Of a stretch of DNA of 44,764 nucleotides, positions 14,237 through 21,609 are shown one piece after another. Position 1 is the stretch's first letter. Each line of letters begins with the position of its first letter. Position numbers and translations under genes: made by a program. The notes under the pieces were generated by a model that did not search any database, had not been told where the DNA came from, and worked only from the letters and a program-made list of their open reading frames with translations. The DNA is from Actinomadura violacea. Lineage in GTDB: Bacteria > Actinomycetota > Actinomycetes > Streptosporangiales > Streptosporangiaceae. Where the stretch lies: the NCBI RefSeq assembly GCF_017573465.1, contig NZ_JAGEPF010000057.1, positions 1 through 44,764 of the forward strand. Direction: 5' to 3'.

Positions 14237-14755
14237 ATGCCGAAGCCCACCAAGGGTCCCCGCCTCGGCGGCAGCGCCGCGCACCAGAAGCTGATCCTGG
14301 CGAACCTGGCGACGTCGCTGTTCGAGCACGGCCGCATCACCACCACCGAGGCCAAGGCCCGGCGGGTGCGCCCGCTCGCGGAGAAGCTGATCACCAAGGC
14401 CAAGAAGGGCGACCTGCACAACCGTCGCCTGGTGGCCCGGACGATCCGCGACAAGGGCGTCGTGCACGAGCTCTTCACCGAGATCGCGCCGCGCTTCGAG
14501 AACCGTCCCGGCGGCTACACCCGCATCACCAAGCTCGGGCCGCGCAAGGGCGACAACGCCCCGATGGCCGTGATCGAGCTGGTGCAGGAGCAGCTGTCGG
14601 GCGCTCCGGCGACCGCGCAGGCCGCCCCGGCGACCGAGGCCGAGCCGGCCGAGGCCCCCGCCGAGGAGACCGCCGCCGCGGAGACCGAGGCGCCGGCGAC
14701 CGCGGAGGCCACCGACGCGGACGCCGAGGCCAAGGCCGAGGGCGACGAAAAGTAA
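14237..14755 (+). CDS. rplQ: 50S ribosomal protein L17 with acidic tail
   Basis: L17 (bL17) lies near the exit tunnel. The core of about 118 residues is standard: MPKPTKGPRLGGSAAHQKLI, LFEHGRITTTEAKARRVRPL and GGYTRITKLGPRKGDNAPMA. It is followed by an Ala/Glu/Thr-rich acidic tail of about 50 residues, an extension often seen in actinobacteria. ATG 14237 follows GGAAGGAAG; an in-frame GTG at 14219 is less likely. It closes the alpha-operon block before a strong terminator. Confidence 0.97.
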   Translation: MPKPTKGPRLGGSAAHQKLILANLATSLFEHGRITTTEAKARRVRPLAEKLITKAKKGDLHNRRLVARTIRDKGVVHELFTEIAPRFENRPGGYTRITKLGPRKGDNAPMAVIELVQEQLSGAPATAQAAPATEAEPAEAPAEETAAAETEAPATAEATDADAEAKAEGDEK

Positions 14756-14785
14756 CCTCTGCTACCGCAGGTCGCAAGACATGAA

Positions 14786-14826
14786 CAGGCCCACCGTCGG
14801 GAACGCGACGGTGGGCCTGATCTTTG
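14786..14826 (+). terminator. Intrinsic terminator after rplQ
   Basis: A perfect 14-bp stem (14786-14799 with 14806-14819, loop GGAACG) is followed by ATCTTT. This is the clearest intrinsic terminator in the ribosomal half of the window and marks the end of the alpha-operon block, 30 bases after the rplQ stop. Confidence 0.85.
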
Positions 14827-14827
14827 C

Positions 14828-14957
14828 CAGACTTGATGGCATGGTCAGGTCAGGCGGCTGCGGACGGCGGGGGAGCGTGTCGATGAAGGACCCGATGAAA
14901 CCACGGGCTCATCGGGGGGAACGGACGGGCAGCAGTGGCGAAGGACAGTCCACCTGA
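14828..14957 (+). promoter_or_regulatory. Candidate truA promoter with leaderless uORF
   Basis: CAGACT (14828-14833), a CAnnnT-type -10, lies just past the rplQ terminator and is followed after exactly 7 bases by ATG 14841. That ATG opens a 38-codon frame, MVRSGGCGRRGSVSMKDPMK onward, ending TGA 14955-14957, one base before the alternative truA ATG at 14959. The spacing matches the other leaderless-looking starts in the window. Whether the small ORF is translated is unknown. Confidence 0.35.
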
Positions 14958-15852
14958 CATGACCGCACTGGTACGACTCCGCCTCGACATCGGATACGAC
15001 GGGACGGACTTCGCGGGCTGGGCCCGGCAGCCGAACCAGCGCACCGTCCAGGGGGTGATCGAGGACGCCCTGGCGCGGATGCTGCGGCTGGATCCGCCGC
15101 CGATGCTGACGGTCGCGGGCCGCACGGACGCGGGCGTGCACGCGCGCGCGCAGGTGGCGCATCTGGTGGTGCCGGTCGCCGCGTATTCGGCGATCAACGG
15201 GACGATGCCGCGCCGGCTGGCGGGGCTGCTGCCGCCGGACGTGCGGGTGTGGCGGGTGTCGGTGGCTCCGGAGGGGTTCGACGCCCGGTTCTCGGCGCTG
15301 GCGCGCCGCTATGTGTACCGGGTGTGCGACAACCCGGTGGGCGTGGAGCCGCTGCGCCGCCATGACGTCCTGTGGCATCCGCGTCCGCTGAACCTGAACC
15401 GGATGAACGAGGCCGCGCGGCTGCTGGTGGGCGAGAACGACTTCGCCGCGTACTGCCGCAAGCGGGAGGGCGCGACGACGATCCGCGAGCTGCTGCGCTA
15501 CGAGTGGGCGCGCGACGACCGCGACCCGCATCTGGCGCTCGCGACGGTCGAGGCGGACGCGTTCTGCCATTCGATGGTCCGCGCGCTGGTGGGCGCGATG
15601 CTGATGGTCGGGGACGGGCGCCGCGACGTGGAGTGGCCCGCGCAGGTGCTGGCGGCTCGGGTCCGCGACTCGGGCGTGAACGTCGCGCCGGCGCACGGCC
15701 TGTCGCTGGAGGAGATCCGGTACCCGGACGACGACAGCCTCGCCAAGCGCGCGCAGGAGACGCGGCGGGTCCGGACGCTGAACGCCGCTGCTGCGGCGGC
15801 GGAGCACGCGGCGAACGCCGCGAACGCGGAGCAGCCCGGCGGCGCGTCCTAG
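14935..15852 (+). CDS. truA: tRNA pseudouridine(38-40) synthase TruA
   Basis: TruA isomerises uridines 38-40 in the tRNA anticodon arm. The 305-residue product shows LDIGYDGTDFAGWARQPNQR at the N terminus, the catalytic-Asp motif AGRTDAGVHARAQVAHL and CHSMVRALVGAMLMVGDGRR near the end; an Ala-rich tail follows. The start is uncertain: GTG 14935 has a loose GGACGGG upstream, while ATG 14959 (297 residues, MTALVRLRLDIGYDG) gives a shorter classic N terminus and follows a small ORF. The location after rplQ is conserved. Confidence 0.95.
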   Translation: MAKDSPPDMTALVRLRLDIGYDGTDFAGWARQPNQRTVQGVIEDALARMLRLDPPPMLTVAGRTDAGVHARAQVAHLVVPVAAYSAINGTMPRRLAGLLPPDVRVWRVSVAPEGFDARFSALARRYVYRVCDNPVGVEPLRRHDVLWHPRPLNLNRMNEAARLLVGENDFAAYCRKREGATTIRELLRYEWARDDRDPHLALATVEADAFCHSMVRALVGAMLMVGDGRRDVEWPAQVLAARVRDSGVNVAPAHGLSLEEIRYPDDDSLAKRAQETRRVRTLNAAAAAAEHAANAANAEQPGGAS

Positions 15853-15862
15853 ACCGGCCGAG

Positions 15863-15906
15863 AACGGCGGCGGCCGAGGGGAGCGCTCCCCTCGGCCGCC
15901 GCCGTT
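15863..15906. terminator. Bidirectional terminator, 22-bp perfect palindrome
   Basis: Bases 15863-15884 are the exact reverse complement of 15885-15906, giving a 44-base palindrome with no spacer (about 20 bp of stem once a 4-base loop forms). It is flanked by AGA on the left and TTTC on the right. It lies between convergent truA and the reverse-strand membrane protein and would terminate both. Confidence 0.85.
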
Positions 15907-15921
15907 TCGCGGTTCGTGAGC

Positions 15922-15975
15922 CGTACGTGGTGGTTCAGTCGTACGTGGTGGTTCAGTCGTACGTGGTGCGTCAGC
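15922..15975. repeat. Three tandem 18-bp repeats
   Basis: CGTACGTGGTGGTTCAGT occurs at 15922-15939 and again identically at 15940-15957. A diverged third copy at 15958-15975 overlaps the stop codon of the reverse-strand gene. On the reverse strand each copy contains TGA, so the repeat looks like duplication of that gene's stop region. Likely replication slippage. Confidence 0.85.
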
Positions 15976-17686
15976 CGTGCGCGCGGGCCTCGATCGGCCG
16001 GGCGTCGTAGCCGAGGAACTCCTGCGCGATCTGCTTGGCCAGCTTGTCACCGGGCTTGACCGGGTCGCCGCCCGGGTCCTGGACGTAGGCGTAGATCACG
16101 TACCGGCCGCGGACGGTGACGGCCGCGTACCCGCCGGCCCGGTCGACGTCCTTGGCCTGCTTGCCGGACATGCCGCGGAACCACTCGTACTTGCCGGGGT
16201 CGCCGGCGCGGCTGACCCGCAGCGCCGCCGCCCGGTTCGGCATGACCGCGATCCCGGTCGTCACCGCCCACGTCTTGATCTTGTTGACGAAGGTGGCGCG
16301 AACGACCTTGCGGCAGCTCTCCCGCTGCAGGGTCTTCAGCATGGAGCCGCGCGCCGCGTAGCCGAGGTTCTCGTTGATGGACCAGCGGTCGCGAGCGAAG
16401 GTGCGGCTGCCGAGCGTGACGGTCGTCTCCGGGAAGGCCTCGGTGAACGACAGGTCCTTCGGGTCGGTCTTCTCGTCGTTGATGTCGACGGGCCGCGGCT
16501 TGGGCGGGGTGCTCGCCTTCGGCGGCGCCGACGCGGCGCGGCTGGGCTCGGCGTCCTTGCGGGTGGCGCCGTCGCTCTTGGAGCCCGTCGTGCCGAGGGC
16601 GAACAGCGCGGCGACGGCCGCGAGCACGACCGCGGCGCCGCCGCCGATGAGGACGAGGCGGCCCTTGCCGCCGCCTCCGCGCGGCCCGCCGCCGGGCGCG
16701 GGCGGCGCGCCGGGGCCGCCGGGGCCCGCCGGACCGGGCTGGTCGAGCGGGACGCCGCCGTCGGAGTGGTAGACGGGCGTGATCACGGGGGCCATGGCGG
16801 GCTGCTCGGCCGTGGCGGTCGCGGCGCCCGCGTCGTTCTGCGGGTACGGGCCGCTGCCGGTGGGCGGCAGGACGCCGGGCGGCAGGATCGCGTCCGGGAC
16901 CAGGACGGGGGCGACCGCCGCGGACGCCTTCTCGGCCTCCATGGCCTTCTCGAACGGCGACGTCCCGTCCGCACTGCCGCGCGGCGGGGAGGGGGGCTCC
17001 TGCACGGGCCGGGTCTCCTCGGTGGGCTCGGCCTGCGCGGCCTGCTCGGTGGTGTTCTGCGCCGGCGCGGGCGCGGGTTCGGCGGGCGCGGGCGCCGCGG
17101 GCTCGCCGTCCTTCGGGGGAAGCGGCGGTGCGATGCCCATCGGCCCGGTCGTCGTGCCGGCGCCCGGGGCGTCCGCGGCCGGTTCCACGCCGTCGCGGAC
17201 GGCGGCGAAGCCGTCCGGGTCGGTGTCGCCGAAGGCCAGGGGCCGCTTGCGCAGCGGCTCGGACGGGACGGCGCGGCGGGAGTCCACGCTCGGGACGCCG
17301 ATCCCGGCGACGAGCGTCCCGGCGGGCGGCTCGCCGGCCGGGCCGGCGGGCGCGGCCGCCGCGGGCCGTTCGGCCTCGGGGGCCGCCGGGGTCGCGGCCT
17401 CGGCCGGTTCGCCGGCGGGCTCGGAGGCCCACCAGGGGGTCTGCAGGCCGAACGCGGGGAGCCGGAGGGAGGACGCGGACGTTGCCTCGTCGGCCGGGGC
17501 CGCGCCGCCCGCGGTGGCGGGCGCGGCGGACTCGTCGATCGGGGCCTGGGGGGCGGGAGCGGCCTCGGTGCCGGCGGAGCCTCCCGCGGGAGGGACCGCA
17601 CCGAAGCTGGGGGGCGCCGAAGCGGCGGGGGCGGTCGCCGCCCCCGCCTCCTCGGCGGTCTCCCGGGTGTCTCTAGGTCCAGACAT
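15971..17686 (-). CDS. Pro/Ala-rich single-pass membrane protein (paralog 1)
   Basis: Function not recognised. The 571-residue product has a disordered N-terminal half (about 1-340) rich in Pro, Ala, Glu and Gly, presumably cytoplasmic, one membrane segment at about 343-368 (RLVLIGGGAAVVLAAVAALF) and a 203-residue extracytoplasmic part with a folded core from about 410. The core aligns with the upstream neighbour at 17711-19066: Cys at offset 90 after the membrane segment, then RATF, VRGRY near 160 and YVQDP near 170. It has one Cys where the neighbour has two. TACCCT lies 8 bases before the ATG and there is no Shine-Dalgarno. Confidence 0.75.
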   Translation of the reverse strand: MSGPRDTRETAEEAGAATAPAASAPPSFGAVPPAGGSAGTEAAPAPQAPIDESAAPATAGGAAPADEATSASSLRLPAFGLQTPWWASEPAGEPAEAATPAAPEAERPAAAAPAGPAGEPPAGTLVAGIGVPSVDSRRAVPSEPLRKRPLAFGDTDPDGFAAVRDGVEPAADAPGAGTTTGPMGIAPPLPPKDGEPAAPAPAEPAPAPAQNTTEQAAQAEPTEETRPVQEPPSPPRGSADGTSPFEKAMEAEKASAAVAPVLVPDAILPPGVLPPTGSGPYPQNDAGAATATAEQPAMAPVITPVYHSDGGVPLDQPGPAGPGGPGAPPAPGGGPRGGGGKGRLVLIGGGAAVVLAAVAALFALGTTGSKSDGATRKDAEPSRAASAPPKASTPPKPRPVDINDEKTDPKDLSFTEAFPETTVTLGSRTFARDRWSINENLGYAARGSMLKTLQRESCRKVVRATFVNKIKTWAVTTGIAVMPNRAAALRVSRAGDPGKYEWFRGMSGKQAKDVDRAGGYAAVTVRGRYVIYAYVQDPGGDPVKPGDKLAKQIAQEFLGYDARPIEARAHG

Positions 17687-17694
17687 AAGCAGAC

Positions 17695-17700
17695 AGGGTA
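17695..17700 (-). promoter_or_regulatory. -10 element, leaderless start of paralog 1
   Basis: On the reverse strand TACCCT is followed by 8 bases and then the ATG at 17686. There is no ribosome-binding site, consistent with a leaderless message. Only 24 bases separate this start from the stop of paralog 2, so read-through is also possible. Confidence 0.4.
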
Positions 17701-17710
17701 TTCAAACCGG

Positions 17711-19066
17711 TCATTTCTTGAGGGGTTTGCCTTCGGTTTCCCTGTAGTGCAGGGCGAGGGCGAGGTCGCTGCCCTTGTAGAGCTCGGCGCCGAACACGCT
17801 GACCGCCTTATGGTACTTCGAGGCGATGGCCTTGCCGTCGGGCCGCTGCACCCAGGTCATGACGAGGTAGTGGCCGCGCACCTGCGAGGTGCCGAGGGCG
17901 AGGCCCTTGCCGGCCTTCTTGGTGACGCCCTTGCCGGGCAGGGCCTGCAGGAACGCGTCCTTGGCGGACGCGGCCTTCAGGGCCTGCTTCGCGGCGTCCG
18001 CGGACTTGAGGTTCAGCACGCCGATGGTGCCGATGAGCGAGCCGCTGCTGAGCGCGTAGGTGGCGCGCAGCGCCTGCGAGCAGGCGCCCTTCTTGAGCGC
18101 CTTCGCCAGCGCGGTGCCGCCGACGACGGCGCCGCACTTCGTCGTGGAGGCGGCGGCGGTCCGCACGTACTTGCCGCCGGCGGCCTTGAACGACGACTTG
18201 CCGAACACCTCCGACAGCGACAGCTTCACCGGGTCGGTGGCGCGGCTCTGCAGCTTCACCGCCTGCAGGGGCGGGACGGTCGGCGACGCCGGGGCCGACG
18301 GCTTGGTGGACGCGGCGGCGGGCGGCGCCTTCTTCGCGGGCTTGTCGTCGCCCTTCATCATCGACGCGACGCCGACGCCGCCGCCGATGAGGACGAGCCC
18401 GGCGACGACCGCGCCGCCGATGATCAGCGGGAGGCCGCGGCGGCGCCCGGACGACCCGTCCTCGCCGGACGGCCCGGGGGGCGCGCCGTCGAAGTCGCCC
18501 TGCGGGTAGCCGCCGGGCATCGGGGCGCCGTAGGGGTCGTCCCCGGGGCCGCCCGGGACCTGCCCGAACTGCTGCTCCTGCCCGAACTGCTGCTCGTGCC
18601 CGAACTGGTCGGCCTGGCCCTGCCCGAACTGGTCGCCCTGCCCGAACTGGTCGCCCTGCCCGAACTGGTCGCCCTGCCCGAACTGGTCGCCCTGCCCCTG
18701 GCCGAACCGATCGGCGGCCGGAGGCTGCCCGAACCGGTCCTGCCCCGCCGGGCCGAAGTCGCTCTGCGGGAACGCGTCCTGGCCTCCCGCGGACGGCGGC
18801 TCGCCCCACAGGGCCGGCGAACCCGCCGCCCCGCCCGGGGGCTCGGCCGCGGCGGACGGCGGCCCGAACGGCTCCGCGTCCAGCGGCCCGGTCCCGAAGG
18901 ACTCGCCGCCGAACGGGCGCGCGCCGGACCCCTCGCCGCGCGGGGCGGGGGCCTCGTCATTGTCGTTGCCGTACGGTGGCGCCTCGGCTCCGGAGCCGTA
19001 CGGCGCCTGCGGCGACGGCCCGGACGGCCAGCCGCCGGGCCTGCCTTGATCGCCCGGATAACCCAT
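17711..19066 (-). CDS. Pro/Gly/Gln-rich single-pass membrane protein (paralog 2)
   Basis: Function not recognised. The 451-residue product has an about 210-residue disordered N-terminal part (MGYPGDQGRPGG...) with a GQGDQF repeat, one membrane segment at about 214-237 (LPLIIGGAVVAGLVLIGGGV) and a 212-residue external part. Anchors match paralog 1: SLSEVF, CSQALRATY with Cys at offset 90, VRGHY near 160, WVQRPDGK near 170. A second Cys (TTKC, offset 72) could form a disulfide that paralog 1 lacks. The start at 19066 is chosen because TAAGGT lies 8 bases upstream; the frame could extend to 19123. Confidence 0.75.
   Translation of the reverse strand: MGYPGDQGRPGGWPSGPSPQAPYGSGAEAPPYGNDNDEAPAPRGEGSGARPFGGESFGTGPLDAEPFGPPSAAAEPPGGAAGSPALWGEPPSAGGQDAFPQSDFGPAGQDRFGQPPAADRFGQGQGDQFGQGDQFGQGDQFGQGDQFGQGQADQFGHEQQFGQEQQFGQVPGGPGDDPYGAPMPGGYPQGDFDGAPPGPSGEDGSSGRRRGLPLIIGGAVVAGLVLIGGGVGVASMMKGDDKPAKKAPPAAASTKPSAPASPTVPPLQAVKLQSRATDPVKLSLSEVFGKSSFKAAGGKYVRTAAASTTKCGAVVGGTALAKALKKGACSQALRATYALSSGSLIGTIGVLNLKSADAAKQALKAASAKDAFLQALPGKGVTKKAGKGLALGTSQVRGHYLVMTWVQRPDGKAIASKYHKAVSVFGAELYKGSDLALALHYRETEGKPLKK
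18561..18692 (-). repeat. 18-bp coding minisatellite in paralog 2
   Basis: TGCCCGAACTG recurs seven times, at 18561, 18579, 18597, 18621, 18639, 18657 and 18675: period 18 with one step of 24. It encodes GQGDQF/GQEQQF hexapeptides in the predicted cytoplasmic tail. The near-identity of codons shows recent slippage, so length probably varies between strains. Confidence 0.9.
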
Positions 19067-19108
19067 GGCTCTGGACCTTACCGTTCCTCGTTCAGGGCTC
19101 TGGACCTT
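19067..19108 (-). promoter_or_regulatory. Promoter and 13-bp direct repeats upstream of paralog 2
   Basis: GGCTCTGGACCTT occurs at 19067-19079 and 19096-19108 (plus-strand reading), 29 bases apart. On the coding strand the proximal copy contains most of the -10 TAAGGT (19080-19075) and the 8-base spacer to the ATG; the distal copy lies at about the -35 position. They could be a regulator site or a small duplication. Confidence 0.4.
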
Positions 19109-19196
19109 CGGAACACCCACCATGACATGGGGGCGAACCGGACGCCGGTGCTTTGCGGAAGGTCACCGTCCGGGCCCGGGCCGTCACGGCCGGCCG

Positions 19197-20180
19197 TCAC
19201 GTCCAGCCGAAATCCTGGGTCCACAGCGGTCCGTCCGGGCCCGCGGCCATGCCGACGCCGATGGCGCGCAGCCCGCAGTTGAGGAGGTTCGCGCGGTGCC
19301 CGGGGCTGTCCATCCAGCCGCCGACGACCGCGGCGGCGGTCGCGTACCCCTTGGCGATGTTCTCCGCGCCGGGGCTCGGGTAGCCGGCGTCCAGCATCCG
19401 CGTCCAGGGGCTGTCGCCGTTGAGTGAGTCGTGGTCGAAGTAGCCGTGCGCGGCCATGTCGGTGGAGTGCCTGCGGGCGGCGGTGGCGAGTCGCTGGTCG
19501 ACGCGGAGCGGCTTGCACCCCGCTTTCGCGCGCTCGGCGTTGGTGAGCGCGACGACGGCGCTCGCGGCGCCGGACGGGCCGGGCGCCGCGGTCGAACCGC
19601 CCGCCGGCGGCTCTCCGTCCTGCGTGGACGGCGGCGTCGTCTTCGCCTCCGGCGGCTTGGAGGACGGGGAAGAAGGCACCGCTTCCGGCGTCGGCGTCTC
19701 TATACCGGCGGCTGGGGCGTCGGCGGGCGCGGTGCGCGCGCCGCGCCCGGGACCGGCGCCGGTGTTGCGCTCGTCCTGTCCTGACGAGGGGCCGGGCTCG
19801 GTAGGCGTGCCGCCGCGGTCGGACGCGGCGATCGGCTCGGACCGCAGCTGGGGGAGGACGAGCCGGTCGAGCGCGAGCCCCGTGCCGATGGCGAGCGCCG
19901 ACGCGCCGAGCGTCGCCGCGATCGCGATCAGCGGCCGGGCGCCGGACCGGCTCCGCCGTGCGCGCCGCCGCCGTCCGCCGGCCACGAGCCGGCCGGGCCG
20001 TGCCGCGGGAGCGGGGCCGCGTGCCGCGGGCTCGCCGGAGTGCCGGGCCTGCTCGCCGGAGTGCCGGGCCTGGTGGCGTCCGGCGGGCCGGCCGGATCTG
20101 CGGGGACGGGACAGCGGGGGCTCCCGGGTGCGGGCCGGCGGTGGCGGCGTGGACCGGTCGGCGGCACCATATCCCGCCAT
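19197..20180 (-). CDS. Membrane-anchored CAP (SCP/PR-1) domain protein
   Basis: The last about 120 residues form a CAP domain of the bacterial YkwD type: VALTNAERAKAGCKPLRVDQ, ARRHSTDMAAHGYFDHDSLN, GAENIAKGY and GGWMDSPGHRANLLNCGLRA, with the conserved His, Glu and His and a probable Cys pair. Before it lie a basic Pro/Arg-rich N terminus, one membrane segment (LIAIAATLGASALAIGTGLA) and a Pro/Thr/Ser-rich linker, so the domain should be outside the cell. The start is uncertain: ATG 20180 (327 residues) is chosen, as codons upstream look non-coding; ATG 20258 is the alternative. The biochemical role is unknown. Confidence 0.85.
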   Translation of the reverse strand: MAGYGAADRSTPPPPARTREPPLSRPRRSGRPAGRHQARHSGEQARHSGEPAARGPAPAARPGRLVAGGRRRRARRSRSGARPLIAIAATLGASALAIGTGLALDRLVLPQLRSEPIAASDRGGTPTEPGPSSGQDERNTGAGPGRGARTAPADAPAAGIETPTPEAVPSSPSSKPPEAKTTPPSTQDGEPPAGGSTAAPGPSGAASAVVALTNAERAKAGCKPLRVDQRLATAARRHSTDMAAHGYFDHDSLNGDSPWTRMLDAGYPSPGAENIAKGYATAAAVVGGWMDSPGHRANLLNCGLRAIGVGMAAGPDGPLWTQDFGWT

Positions 20181-20544
20181 GGCGGGCCGAACCCCAAGAT
20201 CGTCCGAAACGGCCTGCCGGGCGCGCCGGGGCCTCGCGGCGGACGCCCCCCTGACCATGCTGCATACTGGACGGTGGCTGGGAGACTGCCACAGCGATCC
20301 GTATTTTGACCTGCGCGCGCGAGCACGGGTATCCTGCGGGTTTGTTGTATGCGTCGACGCCTGTCCGGGCGGGAGACGAATCGCAACGACGTGTCGGTGT
20401 GCCCCAAGCGTGTCCGTCCCAAGGATGGATGCGCGCACTAACGGGCCCCGGCCTCCCGGAGCGCCAGGTCGGAGATCCAAGTGTCCTGATCGGCGCGAGC
20501 AGGATATCCGCTGTGAAGTCGACGAGAAACGAAGGCTGACGACC
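20181..20544. promoter_or_regulatory. Divergent region and long rplM leader
   Basis: This 364-base gap separates the reverse CAP gene from rplM. It holds the rplM promoter (20306-20335) and then about 200 bases of 5' leader. A weak stem, TCCTG/CAGGA, lies near 20480-20515, but no motif I can identify as a known L13 leader. The length suggests leader-based control of L13/S9 synthesis; that is inference. Confidence 0.4.
20306..20335 (+). promoter_or_regulatory. rplM-rpsI promoter
   Basis: TTGACC (20306-20311) and TATCCT (20330-20335) are spaced by 18 bases, a good match to the principal-sigma consensus of actinomycetes (TTGACN, TAnnnT). It is the best-formed promoter in the window and lies about 207 bases before the rplM start. 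Confidence 0.7.
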
Positions 20545-20997
20545 GTGCGCACGTACACCCCTAAGCCCGCTGACGTACAGCGTCAGTGGTACGTCATCGA
20601 CGCGACCGATGTCGTGCTTGGCCGTCTCGCCAGTCAGGTCGCGCAGCTGCTTCGGGGTAAGCACAAGCCCATCTACGCCCCGCACATCGACACCGGTGAC
20701 TTCGTGGTCATCGTGAACGCCGACAAGGTGGCGCTGTCGGGCAACAAGCTGGAGCAGAAGAAGGCCTACCGGCACTCGGGCTACCCGGGCGGTCTGCGCT
20801 CGGTGGCCTACGGCGACCTGCTGGCCAAGCACCCCGAGCGGGCGGTCGAGAAGGCGATCAAGGGCATGCTGCCCAAGAACACCCTCGGCCGGAAGATGTT
20901 CTCGAAGGTGAAGGTCTACGCCGGTCCGGAGCACCCGCACCAGGCGCAGAAGCCCGTCCCGTTCGAGATCACCCAGATCAGCCAGACCGGCAAGTGA
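20545..20997 (+). CDS. rplM: 50S ribosomal protein L13
   Basis: L13 (uL13) is an early-assembly 50S protein. From GTG 20545 the 150-residue product reads MRTYTPKPADVQRQWYVIDA, with GRLASQVAQLLRGKHKP, HIDTGDFVVIVNADKVALSG, RHSGYPGGLRSV and GMLPKNTLGRKMF, all family signatures. GAAGG at about 20531-20535 is the ribosome-binding site. The longer open frame upstream is the non-coding leader and antisense to the CAP gene. rpsI follows after 91 bases. Confidence 0.98.
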   Translation: MRTYTPKPADVQRQWYVIDATDVVLGRLASQVAQLLRGKHKPIYAPHIDTGDFVVIVNADKVALSGNKLEQKKAYRHSGYPGGLRSVAYGDLLAKHPERAVEKAIKGMLPKNTLGRKMFSKVKVYAGPEHPHQAQKPVPFEITQISQTGK

Positions 20998-21088
20998 CGC
21001 GGACGCGCGACCGCGCGCGCCCGCAGCGGCCGCCGGGGCACCCGGGACACCGGGCCTGCCGCCCTGGCCAGAACACCTGAGGAGAAGC

Positions 21089-21601
21089 GTGACCGAGTCC
21101 ACCGAGACGCCCGCCGAGGGCGTCGACCTCGACTCCTACGAGGACGCTCCGTCCGAGTACAGCACCGAGACCCCCGAGACCGCCGGCGAGGGCTACCTCG
21201 GCCAGCCGGTCGCCACCGGCCCGGCCGCGGGCACCGGCCGCCGCAAGCAGGCCATCGCGCGGGTCCGGATCGTCCCGGGCACCGGCCAGTGGAAGATCAA
21301 CGGCCGCACCCTGGACCAGTACTTCCCGAACAAGGTCCACCAGCAGATCGTGAACGAGCCGTTCGTGCTGCTCGGCCTGGAGGGCCAGTTCGACGTGCTC
21401 GCGCGCGTCAACGGCGGCGGCACCACCGGCCAGGCCGGCGCGCTGCGCCTCGGGATCTCCCGCGCGCTGCAGTTCGCGAACATCGAGCACCGCCCGGCGC
21501 TGAAGAAGGCCGGGTTCCTCACCCGCGACGCGCGGGTGCCGGAGCGCAAGAAGGCCGGCCTCAAGAAGGCCCGCAAGGCTCCGCAGTACAGCAAGCGCTG
21601 A
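21089..21601 (+). CDS. rpsI: 30S ribosomal protein S9
   Basis: S9 (uS9) reaches the P-site tRNA with its C-terminal tail. From GTG 21089 the 170-residue product has an acidic, Thr/Glu-rich extension of about 48 residues (MTESTETPAEGVDLDSYEDA...), then the core GRRKQAIARVRIVPGTGQW, GGGTTGQAGALRLGISRAL and the tail KKARKAPQYSKR ending in the conserved SKR. The long acidic N terminus is an actinobacterial trait. GAGGAG precedes the start. Confidence 0.98.
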   Translation: MTESTETPAEGVDLDSYEDAPSEYSTETPETAGEGYLGQPVATGPAAGTGRRKQAIARVRIVPGTGQWKINGRTLDQYFPNKVHQQIVNEPFVLLGLEGQFDVLARVNGGGTTGQAGALRLGISRALQFANIEHRPALKKAGFLTRDARVPERKKAGLKKARKAPQYSKR

Positions 21602-21609
21602 TCGACGGC

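Noticed and set aside
18561..18692. Origin iterons or regulatory repeats
   Set aside because: The 18-bp units are in frame with and translated as hexapeptides of the membrane protein, so a coding minisatellite explains them.
15977..19282. 1101-codon plus-strand open frame opposite the two membrane proteins
   Set aside because: It is an antisense shadow typical of GC-rich DNA: Arg/Gly/Ala-rich with no domain, while the reverse frames have membrane segments, matching paralogous motifs and promoter-like starts.
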